From Ktedonobacterales bacterium (GTDB taxonomy: Bacteria; Chloroflexota; Ktedonobacteria; Ktedonobacterales; JADMIN01), in NCBI GenBank assembly GCA_025928125.1, contig JAICKD010000172.1:1-6878 (forward strand): a stretch of DNA of 6,878 nucleotides, given 5' to 3'. The notes beneath the pieces were generated by a model that was not told the DNA's origin, did not search any database, and was given only the letters and a program-made list of their open reading frames with translations. Shown in pieces: positions 1 to 6,088 of the stretch. A program made the translations under genes and the position numbers. Position 1 is the first letter of the stretch. Each line of letters starts with the position of its first letter.

Positions 1-946
1 CAATGTGGGTGTAACCCATATCCTGCACGTACGGCACAAGTTGATGGGCCAGATCACGATATGTCACCTGCCCGCCGTCCGATGGCGCGCGCCACGAACC
101 TGGATGTACCTCGTAGACAGCAATCGGCTGGTCCAGACCATTGCGGCGAGCGCGCTGCTCCGTCCATGACTCGTCGCCCCAGCCATACGAGTCGAGATCA
201 ACAACGACGGACGCTGTGCCAGGCCGTTCCTCGCATGAGAACCCGACGGGGTCGGTCTTGAGTACCCGGTAGTCTTTCACCCAGGAAAGAATCGCATACT
301 TGTAGTATTCGCCAACCGACAGCCCTGGCCAGAACAGTTCCCAGACCCCATTCGGACGCATGCGCATGGGCGAGACCCGATCATCCCACCCATTGAAGCT
401 CCCAACAACACTCACACGGCGCGCCGATGGCGCCCAGACCGCGAACAATACGCCTTCCACTCCTTGATGGTTGCAAGGATGCGCGCCAAGTTTGTCATAG
501 AGCTTCAGGTCGGTACCCTCGCCAAGCAAGTAAAGATCATATTCCGAGAGGACCGGCAGGAGCGAATAGGGATCGCTGGTCTCCAGCATCACCCCACTGG
601 TGAAATGGATACTAAGGCGATACAATGGCGGCTGCTCCTGCCCCACGAGCGACCGCACCAGGCTGAACAGCCCAGCTTCGTGCCGCAGTGTCATCGGCAG
701 CGACTCCGGCCAACGAGACCCGCCTCCGTCTTCGCCAGCAGCCATTGTCTCGGGAACGACGGAAACAGCATCGGCATAAGGGCGAAAGACACGCACGACC
801 CACAGCCTGTTTTTCCCAACCGTTACAACGTGCGAGCCAAGCACGTCAAATGGAGCGCCGTGGCGCCCTGAAATCAGCGCATCCAGATTCCCCTGATCCA
901 GTGGATCAGCATACTCGGCTCTCGCTTTATCGGGCGTACTGCCCAT
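1..946 (-). CDS. glgB: 1,4-alpha-glucan branching enzyme GlgB, N-terminal 315 residues (3' end outside window)
   Basis: GlgB makes the alpha-1,6 branch points of glycogen in the cytoplasm by cutting an alpha-1,4 glucan chain and reattaching it. What is visible is the non-catalytic front of the enzyme. Residues about 20-130 form the first N-terminal module found in long (E. coli-type) GlgB, with the signature SGRHGAPFDVLGSH at 26-39. Residues about 137-250 are the CBM48 module, with LLGEGTDLKLYDKLGAH (140-156), FAVWAPSARRVSVVGSFNGW (168-187) and YKYAI (215-219). The catalytic barrel begins near 275 with IAVYEVHPGSW. The catalytic Asp and Glu lie beyond the left edge, so activity cannot be judged. 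The ATG at 946 is chosen because GAGAGG (956-961) lies 9 bases upstream; an in-frame TTG three codons earlier is possible. The frame is open to the window edge. It follows the hydrolase gene by 65 bases on the same strand and may be co-transcribed with it. Confidence 0.95.
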   Translation of the reverse strand, partial: MGSTPDKARAEYADPLDQGNLDALISGRHGAPFDVLGSHVVTVGKNRLWVVRVFRPYADAVSVVPETMAAGEDGGGSRWPESLPMTLRHEAGLFSLVRSLVGQEQPPLYRLSIHFTSGVMLETSDPYSLLPVLSEYDLYLLGEGTDLKLYDKLGAHPCNHQGVEGVLFAVWAPSARRVSVVGSFNGWDDRVSPMRMRPNGVWELFWPGLSVGEYYKYAILSWVKDYRVLKTDPVGFSCEERPGTASVVVDLDSYGWGDESWTEQRARRNGLDQPIAVYEVHPGSWRAPSDGGQVTYRDLAHQLVPYVQDMGYTHI

Positions 947-955
947 GTGTCGCAA

Positions 956-961
956 CCTCTC
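956..961 (-). promoter_or_regulatory. Ribosome binding site of glgB
   Basis: On the minus strand this reads GAGAGG and lies 9 bases before the ATG at 946. It supports that ATG over the in-frame TTG at 955, which has no space for a binding site between itself and this motif. Confidence 0.6.
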
Positions 962-1011
962 AACTGGTAGACAACATGCGCTTTCGTTGCATTGGCTATC
1001 GTCTATCGTGC

Positions 1012-1971
1012 TCAACGAAGCAATTCAGGGTGACGCTTCTGGTAATAGCGGATGTATCCCTGCGCGCTCATCAGATAGTTCGTAGCCAACTCATAGCGGC
1101 GAACCGCGTCAACCTCCGCTGCACCCTTCCGCGCATGTTCGGCAATGACGGGGTCGGCGGCGCGAGCAAAATCGGCGGCGATGCTAGCATCATCCTTCCC
1201 GGCACGCATGCCCGCAAGTGCGATCTCGCCCCACTCATGCAGTCTGCGGCGCAGAATGGCAAAGTGCCGCGCTGGCGCGTCTACCTCACCAAAATGCGGC
1301 AAATAGAGGCGTTGGAGTCTGAGCGCTTCGAGCCGAGTAATGCTCGCATCCCAGTCTTCGAGCGAGAGATCTGGCGGCGGGGTCGGCGGCCGTACGAAGT
1401 CGATGCCCTCGATACTTACCCCGGCGACATCGCCTGGAAACGCAACGCCACGCGCCTCATCATAGAGCGCAATATGGTGGATCGCGTGGCCTGGCGTGTA
1501 AAGCGCCCGCAACCTTCTAGCGCCAACACGAATCTCATCCCCGTCGTCAACAATTTCGATGCGATCTTCAGGCACCGGCTCCATAGTACCCCAGAGTCGC
1601 TCCATCCGGTCACCATAGATGCGCGTGGCGCTGCGCATCAGCCGTGAGGAATCGATGAGATGGGGCGCGCCAATCCGGTGAACGTAGACCCGTACACGCG
1701 GTAATTGCCGGACAAGCGCTCCCGCCGCTCCAGCGTGATCGAGATGGACATGTGTAAGCAAAAGGCGCGTAATGTCCGCCGGATCGAAGCCTGCCTCTCG
1801 CACACCGTCCAGCAATGGGCCAAGCGTCGCCGCTGCCCCAACATCCACCAACGCCAGCTCGCCCTCGCCGACAATCAAATAGGAGGCGATTATCTGGCGT
1901 TCGCCCTGAAATTGCGTATCGACGAGCCACAGGTCATCAGCCAGCTGGCGCGCGATACCGGATTGCTCCAC
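1012..1971 (-). CDS. Metallo-beta-lactamase-fold hydrolase
   Basis: A soluble hydrolase of the metallo-beta-lactamase superfamily, of the glyoxalase II-like kind; the substrate cannot be told from sequence. With the start chosen here it has 319 residues. The metal-binding motif is THVHLDHAG (residues 73-81), giving His74, His76, Asp78 and His79. Further ligands are His162 in TPGHAIHH (159-166), Asp181 in FPGDV and His226 in LPHFG. So the full dinuclear zinc site is present. The part after residue 235 is a helical extension ending in a motif like SAQGYIRYYQKRHPE, a tail I recall from other members of this superfamily. The GTG at 1971 is preferred because AAGGAG lies 8 bases before it; another GTG at 2001 would add ten residues (MRRCLEGVFG) but has no comparable binding site, and its extra codons contain the AAGGAG. 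It is followed by glgB and preceded by the phospholipase D-type gene, all on one strand. Confidence 0.9.
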   Translation of the reverse strand: MEQSGIARQLADDLWLVDTQFQGERQIIASYLIVGEGELALVDVGAAATLGPLLDGVREAGFDPADITRLLLTHVHLDHAGAAGALVRQLPRVRVYVHRIGAPHLIDSSRLMRSATRIYGDRMERLWGTMEPVPEDRIEIVDDGDEIRVGARRLRALYTPGHAIHHIALYDEARGVAFPGDVAGVSIEGIDFVRPPTPPPDLSLEDWDASITRLEALRLQRLYLPHFGEVDAPARHFAILRRRLHEWGEIALAGMRAGKDDASIAADFARAADPVIAEHARKGAAEVDAVRRYELATNYLMSAQGYIRYYQKRHPELLR

Positions 1972-1979
1972 CCCAAAGA

Positions 1980-1985
1980 CTCCTT
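1980..1985 (-). promoter_or_regulatory. Ribosome binding site deciding the hydrolase start
   Basis: Minus-strand AAGGAG sits 8 bases before the GTG at 1971. It lies inside the reading frame that would be used from the upstream GTG at 2001, so it argues for the shorter protein. Confidence 0.65.
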
Positions 1986-2052
1986 CCAGGCATCTCCGCA
2001 CCTGCGTAGGATGATAGTGGCAAGGATGCGAATAGCGATAGCATCAATATGC

Positions 2053-2078
2053 CACGTTTAGTCGATGCAACGTGTCAA
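2053..2078 (-). promoter_or_regulatory. Possible promoter/operator region before the hydrolase gene
   Basis: The gap between the phospholipase D-type gene and the hydrolase gene holds a consensus -35 hexamer TTGACA (2073-2078, minus strand). It overlaps an exact 6-bp dyad, CACGTT with a 10-base loop and AACGTG (2053-2058 and 2069-2074). No good -10 hexamer stands at 16-18 bases; the nearest match, CATATT, is 21 bases away. The dyad has no following T-run, so it does not look like a terminator. A repressor site over a promoter is one reading; chance is another. Confidence 0.22.
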
Positions 2079-2085
2079 TAGTGCG

Positions 2086-3774
2086 TCACAGGTATCGGTT
2101 GGCGTAATGCGTCGGCAATGCGCCAGCTCCGCCTTCAAGGTTATCGAGCCAGCCATGTTCAGGTGAGAATGGCAGGCCAAGCTGCTCGGCATTCTCGGCA
2201 GCGACATAGGGCAGCATATGGCCGACAAGCGCCTCGCCCCGACGCACGCGTTCGAGATTCGCCTGGGCCGACGCTTGCATCGCCTTCAGGCCCTCTCCTG
2301 GATCTTCGAGCGAGCGACGCTCCGCTGCTGTTGGCTGCAAATGCTCGCTCCACAATCGTAGCCGCAAGTCATGGGCCGTGACTGTATCTTGCACTGAGAT
2401 GTTGATCTCCGCGTCAGAATGTAGACCGCGACTGTTCAGGTTGGCCGAGCCTGCGGTCCACCACTGGTCATCGATGATGGCTACTTTGGCATGTACATAC
2501 ACCGGACGGTAGGCAAAATGCCCGGCGGAATCACGCTCATGAGCGCCTAAGGTGAAGACGGATAGGCGTCCCGCGGCAACCGCGGCCGGGCTGCGTTGCT
2601 TCAGCCAGGCGATACCACCATCGGAGAAGCGACGCCCACAGTTGGGGTGATCGGGCAGGATGAGCGTCAACGCGACGCCTCGATCAAGCGCCGCGCCCAT
2701 CGCTTCCAATACCGCCATCGCCTCCGGGCTCCTCTCGCCCCACCGCAACGAGTCCAGTCCAAGAAAGACCTCAGGCCAGAGGTATTGATTCTCGCAGTAG
2801 ATAAATGAACGCGCCAGGCCGATAGCGCGCACATACATATCACGGATGGTCGTGATTCCATCGGGCGCGAAACGGTAGGTACGAGGTGGGATGGTGCGAG
2901 TCACCTGAGCCATCACGCCGCCGCTCAACGGAGCATGCGTCGCCGCCGAGAGATGGGCTGGCCAGTCGTCGTGGTGGTGTCGTGCAGCTACCTCTCGCCA
3001 CCGCTGAACGATATTGTGCTGGACATCTGCCACCGATGGCCCTTCGATGATGGTGTGTACATCGTGCCAGGGGTGCGCGGGAACCGACCACTCAGCCAGA
3101 CGCTCGGGGGACATGGCAGGGTGATGGTGGGTATCCCAGCGGTCGTAGTCGCCGGTGTATTGCGCCGTCAAGTCAACACCGCCCAGGAATGCGGTCCGGC
3201 CATCCACGACGGCGCATTTCTGGTGAAGCGCCTGCGTGAGATGCGTGATGGCACGGCTGCTGTCATCAAGCAGGCAGTCTACACCGACCGCCGATAATTC
3301 CTCACGCTCGACTTCGGGATCATTGGTCAGATGGCTGCCAAGATGATAGGCGTCCCAGAGCAAAACACCTACATGCACACCGCGTTGCGCAGCGAAACCC
3401 AACACGTCCACGACCCGCAACTGACCGCTCGCCCACAGCGTGATTGCGTCTTCGCCTAGGCCTACCGCCCGGAGCTGCTCGATCAAATGCTCCTGTTCCG
3501 GCGAGCCGTCCTCACCCGCGCGGGCATCCTCACCGCGTACCATGAGCAGATTCGCCTGAATGTCCCATCCCGCCAGCAGGATATACCGCTCGGCGCGCAG
3601 AAACGCGATGCACATGGCATGCATCGCCTCACGCCCATCGATCAGCGGACGTACACGACAGCCTGCGCGCGCGGGCATATCACCCGACGCCCACCACGAC
3701 GTGGCGCTTGCTATGCGGCCTGGAATCGATGCAGGATGTTCATGTCGCCCAAACAGGCGCATCAGACGTTTCAT
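2086..3774 (-). CDS. Phospholipase D superfamily enzyme with two HKD motifs (eukaryote-like PLD)
   Basis: A phospholipase D / cardiolipin synthase superfamily enzyme of 562 residues, expected to hydrolyse or transfer phosphodiester head groups, probably of phospholipids. The first HKD motif is HQKCAVVD (His184, Lys186, Asp191), followed by GRTAFLGGVDLT. The second is HAKVAIIDD (His428, Lys430, Asp435), followed by GSANLNSRG. Both are complete, so one chain can form the whole active site. Between them are WHDVHTIIEGPSVADV (236-251), an NIVQRW segment and SFIYCENQYLW (323-333), which resemble eukaryotic PLDs. There is no signal peptide or membrane segment; the N-terminus (MKRLMRLFGRHEH) is basic and could touch the membrane. 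The ATG at 3774 is chosen: GGGA lies about 10 bases upstream and GAGG 3 bases upstream. A TTG at 3783 (adds MRP) or the ATG at 3762 are possible. It lies 73 bases after the histidine phosphatase gene and 114 bases before the hydrolase gene. Confidence 0.92.
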   Translation of the reverse strand: MKRLMRLFGRHEHPASIPGRIASATSWWASGDMPARAGCRVRPLIDGREAMHAMCIAFLRAERYILLAGWDIQANLLMVRGEDARAGEDGSPEQEHLIEQLRAVGLGEDAITLWASGQLRVVDVLGFAAQRGVHVGVLLWDAYHLGSHLTNDPEVEREELSAVGVDCLLDDSSRAITHLTQALHQKCAVVDGRTAFLGGVDLTAQYTGDYDRWDTHHHPAMSPERLAEWSVPAHPWHDVHTIIEGPSVADVQHNIVQRWREVAARHHHDDWPAHLSAATHAPLSGGVMAQVTRTIPPRTYRFAPDGITTIRDMYVRAIGLARSFIYCENQYLWPEVFLGLDSLRWGERSPEAMAVLEAMGAALDRGVALTLILPDHPNCGRRFSDGGIAWLKQRSPAAVAAGRLSVFTLGAHERDSAGHFAYRPVYVHAKVAIIDDQWWTAGSANLNSRGLHSDAEINISVQDTVTAHDLRLRLWSEHLQPTAAERRSLEDPGEGLKAMQASAQANLERVRRGEALVGHMLPYVAAENAEQLGLPFSPEHGWLDNLEGGAGALPTHYANRYL

Positions 3775-3847
3775 AGGCCTCAATTCCCGTCATTTGTAGT
3801 GATTGACTATAGGAAGTGGGCAATCGCCGACATTCCCGCCTACTCTT

Positions 3848-4483
3848 TCAGAGTATCTGCGCCGCCTCCGCGCCAATCTTCAAGTGGCGCAGGTGCGCGG
3901 TGTCATTCGCACGCATGATGATACAGTAATCAGCGCCGACATCGAACTCAAAGACCGCCGTATTGTCGCGCCGGAACTGCCAGCGCCGCCGGATATCCAT
4001 ACCCAGCAGATGGCAGAGAAGCACTCCCAATACTCCTCCGTGGGTCATCCAGAGAACCGACCCATCTGGGAACTCGCGTCGAGTACGCTCAAACGCTTCG
4101 ATGATGCGCTCGCGAAAAGCCGCCACCGTCTCACCGCCCTCAGGGGCATATGAATCCGACTCTTCCCAGCGTTCAATGGCTCCAGGATACAGCGCTCGCA
4201 CAGCCGCTCCTGACTGTCCCTCCCAGACGCCAACACCGATCTCGCGAAGTGAGATATCGAGATGTACGGGTTGTTCGAGCAACTCGGCCAATGGCGCCAA
4301 TGTGGCACGAGCGCGCTGCAAATCGGACGATATCAATACATCGAAACGCTCGTCGGCCAGCGAGGTCGCCAACGCCAGCGCTTGCTGTTCCCCGAGAGCG
4401 CTCAGTGGAACATCCGATTGCCCGGTAAACTGCGCCGCCAGATTATTGGCTGTTGCTCCATGACGCACGACTACCAATCGCAC
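3848..4483 (-). CDS. Histidine phosphatase (RHG/phosphoglycerate mutase-like) family protein
   Basis: A cytoplasmic phosphatase of the histidine phosphatase superfamily, 211 residues, the usual size for the CobC/PhoE/GpmB-like group. The RHG motif is at the very N-terminus (VVRHGAT, 5-11): His8 takes the phosphate and Arg7 binds it. Arg57 in SSDLQRARAT (52-61), the acid Glu81 in LREIGVGVWEG (79-89), the PEGGET loop (114-119) and the second catalytic histidine His148 in MTHGG (146-150) are all present, so the active site looks intact. The substrate is not clear: alpha-ribazole phosphate, a phosphosugar or broad specificity are all possible, and no cobalamin genes are in view to support CobC. 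The start is GTG at 4483, placed directly before the RHG motif and with AAGGAG 6 bases upstream. It is separated from the upstream gene by a terminator-like hairpin and likely starts the downstream group of genes, though I find no convincing promoter in the short space left. Confidence 0.93.
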   Translation of the reverse strand: MRLVVVRHGATANNLAAQFTGQSDVPLSALGEQQALALATSLADERFDVLISSDLQRARATLAPLAELLEQPVHLDISLREIGVGVWEGQSGAAVRALYPGAIERWEESDSYAPEGGETVAAFRERIIEAFERTRREFPDGSVLWMTHGGVLGVLLCHLLGMDIRRRWQFRRDNTAVFEFDVGADYCIIMRANDTAHLRHLKIGAEAAQIL

Positions 4484-4489
4484 TACATG

Positions 4490-4495
4490 CTCCTT
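4490..4495 (-). promoter_or_regulatory. Ribosome binding site of the histidine phosphatase gene
   Basis: Minus-strand AAGGAG stands 6 bases before the GTG at 4483. An ATG touches this motif directly (4487-4489) but is followed at once by TAG (4484-4486), so the GTG is the only workable start. Confidence 0.7.
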
Positions 4496-4524
4496 GTTCA
4501 GATCAGACTGGCCATCATACGCAA

Positions 4525-4554
4525 AATGAGCCGCACATCATCGTACGGCTCATT
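4525..4554 (-). terminator. Hairpin, probable intrinsic terminator
   Basis: A perfect 9-bp inverted repeat, AATGAGCCG (4525-4533) and CGGCTCATT (4546-4554), encloses a 12-base loop that can add two more pairs after one mismatch. On the minus strand the 3' arm runs into ATTTTGCG, a short T-run of four. It starts 40 bases after the stop of the 486-residue protein gene and ends before the ribosome binding site of the phosphatase gene. The short T-run makes it a weak terminator; a transcript-stabilising or attenuating hairpin is the alternative. Confidence 0.6.
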
Positions 4555-4594
4555 CACTACGATTCGGACCCGTTGCGCTCAGCCGCCAGAGAGA

Positions 4595-6055
4595 TTATAT
4601 CGCTTCCTCGATGACTGTGCTGACACGGCTGGCGAGGATCGTCCCCCCGCGCGCCTCGGTTGCCAGGCGAATGGCTGCGGTGAGGAGCGCGTTCTGGCCC
4701 TTCTCGGCAATTGCGCCTGGAAGCATAAGGTACGCTTCGCAGGCCGCCGTCACCGAAGGAAGAACGTGCTGAGCGGCCTCGTCGCCAGCGACATCCTGTT
4801 GGGCGGCTACTGTCGCCAGGATACCCGCTAGACCGCTCGGCGGATGGCCCATTTGGATGTAACGCCGGGCGGTCGCAAGTGCTCCTCCAGTCTCTCCGCC
4901 AGCAACCTGCTGCTCCAACGAACGCAGCACGACACCTGGAATCAGCCCACCCGCGACGAGCGAGCCAGCCACACCAGCGCCCTGCACGACCGGCGCGCCA
5001 ACAGGGCCAAGGCTATTGACCGCGCAGGCTGCGGTATAGAGCAATGGGAAAACCACCGTCTCCTGGGTATGTCGCATTGCAAGTTGCACCGAGTGGACGT
5101 ACTGCAATGCATGTCCCACTCGCATCAACTGAGCGCTATCGCCTTGGGATACCGCATTGACATGAGCGGCTACGGCGAGTGACATACCCGAAGCGACGCC
5201 GCGTGGCGTCGCGCCCCGTCGCAGCGCGCCCAGCACCGCATCGCAGGCCGCCGCGCCATCAGCGGCCAGCAGCGCTTGCTGGAAAGCCGCCCCTGCTGGC
5301 TCCTCCTTCGGAATAGACAGCCGCGTGCGCAGCCAGGAAAGATCGTGGTCAGCCTGCGCGGCAAAATCGCTGGCGGCCTGAGCAACTGGTGTGTCGGGTG
5401 TACCATCAAGCATGAGTGGAGGGTACCAGTACACCATAGGAGGCTCGTGATCGCCCCACTCCGCCATATCCAGGATGTGGCAACCGCTGAGCGCAAAAAT
5501 CAACGGATGGCCGCCCTCGGGGTATCGGTGGGCCAGCGCGCCATAGATGGCCGTCTGGAAGGAGCGATAATCGGCGCCAGTGGCATGATAGCCCATCAGC
5601 AAGGCGCGAATTGCGTTGAGATCGCGGCGGCCATAGGCATCCTGTATCGCGCCGTAGACAGTCTGCCTGTCTTTCAACTCGCCAGGCAGAATCGGCTCTG
5701 GGAGACTTGGATGCGGCTCCGGCAGCCCTTTACGCACTGCGTCCGCGACTGCGAGAAACGACTGGATGAGCGGATAGGCAGGCGCGAGCTGGCGGCGAAC
5801 ATCGTCCCCCGGCTCTGGCCCTGCTGGAATCGTTCGCATCCACGTCGAGACGCGCCCTACCGTAGCCAGCACCGTAAGCGCATGCGGATCTGCGTTTCCC
5901 CACAGCGCTGCCAGGCCAACCCGCCCGGCGATTTTCGCGGCCGGTACCTTCTGTTTCCCCAAAAGAGAAATCGTCTCCTGGATGATGCGGTCGGTGTCGG
6001 AGGCAGCGATGGCCTCAAGCAGGGGAGTCGTATCTGCATAGATCGTCGTCGCCAT
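4595..6055 (-). CDS. Conserved-looking helical protein of unknown function with four internal repeats
   Basis: I do not recognise this 486-residue protein. It is rich in Ala, Gly and Leu, predicted helical, with no signal peptide, no clear transmembrane segment and no nucleotide-binding motif. I align four degenerate repeats of about 55 residues, at 22-76, 147-200, 268-327 and 391-445. Each begins with a helix ending in a small-residue turn, then an AG-L-A-A helix, then a histidine and another helix: NADPHALTVLATV (54-66), EGGHPLIFALSG (180-191), MRVGHALQYV (311-320) and AAQHVLPSVTAA (427-438). Extra histidines cluster at 157, 176, 193, 203, 298, 321 and 329. Proline-rich linkers (77-95, 111-124, 205-223) and a glycine-rich stretch (350-374) separate repeats. 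The ATG at 6055 has AAGGAG (6069-6074) but 13 bases away, which is long; no better start is in frame. It follows the upstream unknown gene by 33 bases and is probably its operon partner. A metal- or cofactor-binding role is only a guess from the histidines. Confidence 0.88.
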   Translation of the reverse strand: MATTIYADTTPLLEAIAASDTDRIIQETISLLGKQKVPAAKIAGRVGLAALWGNADPHALTVLATVGRVSTWMRTIPAGPEPGDDVRRQLAPAYPLIQSFLAVADAVRKGLPEPHPSLPEPILPGELKDRQTVYGAIQDAYGRRDLNAIRALLMGYHATGADYRSFQTAIYGALAHRYPEGGHPLIFALSGCHILDMAEWGDHEPPMVYWYPPLMLDGTPDTPVAQAASDFAAQADHDLSWLRTRLSIPKEEPAGAAFQQALLAADGAAACDAVLGALRRGATPRGVASGMSLAVAAHVNAVSQGDSAQLMRVGHALQYVHSVQLAMRHTQETVVFPLLYTAACAVNSLGPVGAPVVQGAGVAGSLVAGGLIPGVVLRSLEQQVAGGETGGALATARRYIQMGHPPSGLAGILATVAAQQDVAGDEAAQHVLPSVTAACEAYLMLPGAIAEKGQNALLTAAIRLATEARGGTILASRVSTVIEEAI

Positions 6056-6068
6056 AGCCGTTGCGTCG

Positions 6069-6074
6069 CTCCTT
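6069..6074 (-). promoter_or_regulatory. Ribosome binding site with long spacer
   Basis: Minus-strand AAGGAG, preceded by two more A, lies 13 bases before the ATG at 6055. This is longer than the usual 5-9 bases and may lower initiation. It lies just after the upstream stop codon (6089-6091), consistent with translation of a two-gene message. Confidence 0.5.
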
Positions 6075-6088
6075 TTGCGTGCGAAAAA

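Noticed and set aside
996..1009. Tandem 7-base repeat (CTATCGT twice) between the hydrolase and glgB
   Set aside because: Two short copies are expected by chance, and no binding site or structure is evident around them.
688..1647. A 319-codon open frame on the plus strand
   Set aside because: It runs antisense to glgB and the metallo-hydrolase, both of which carry clear family motifs. Its translation is rich in Arg, Ser and Pro with no recognisable domain.
3806..3811. TATAGT on the minus strand as a -10 element for the phospholipase D-type gene
   Set aside because: It matches five of six consensus bases and is 31 bases from the start codon, but no acceptable -35 hexamer stands 16-18 bases upstream.
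3848..4483. Naming the histidine phosphatase cobC
   Set aside because: Length and motifs fit, but they fit several subgroups equally, and no cobalamin pathway gene is in the window.
4262..4831. A 189-codon plus-strand frame crossing the hairpin region
   Set aside because: It overlaps the histidine phosphatase gene with its intact RHG site and the terminator-like hairpin; the translation has no family features.
4595..6055. Assignment of the four-repeat protein as a questin oxidase-like or Rieske protein
   Set aside because: Only the GGHPLIF-type segment recalls such families. There is no Rieske CxH/CxxH pair and the rest does not match what I remember, so no family name is given.
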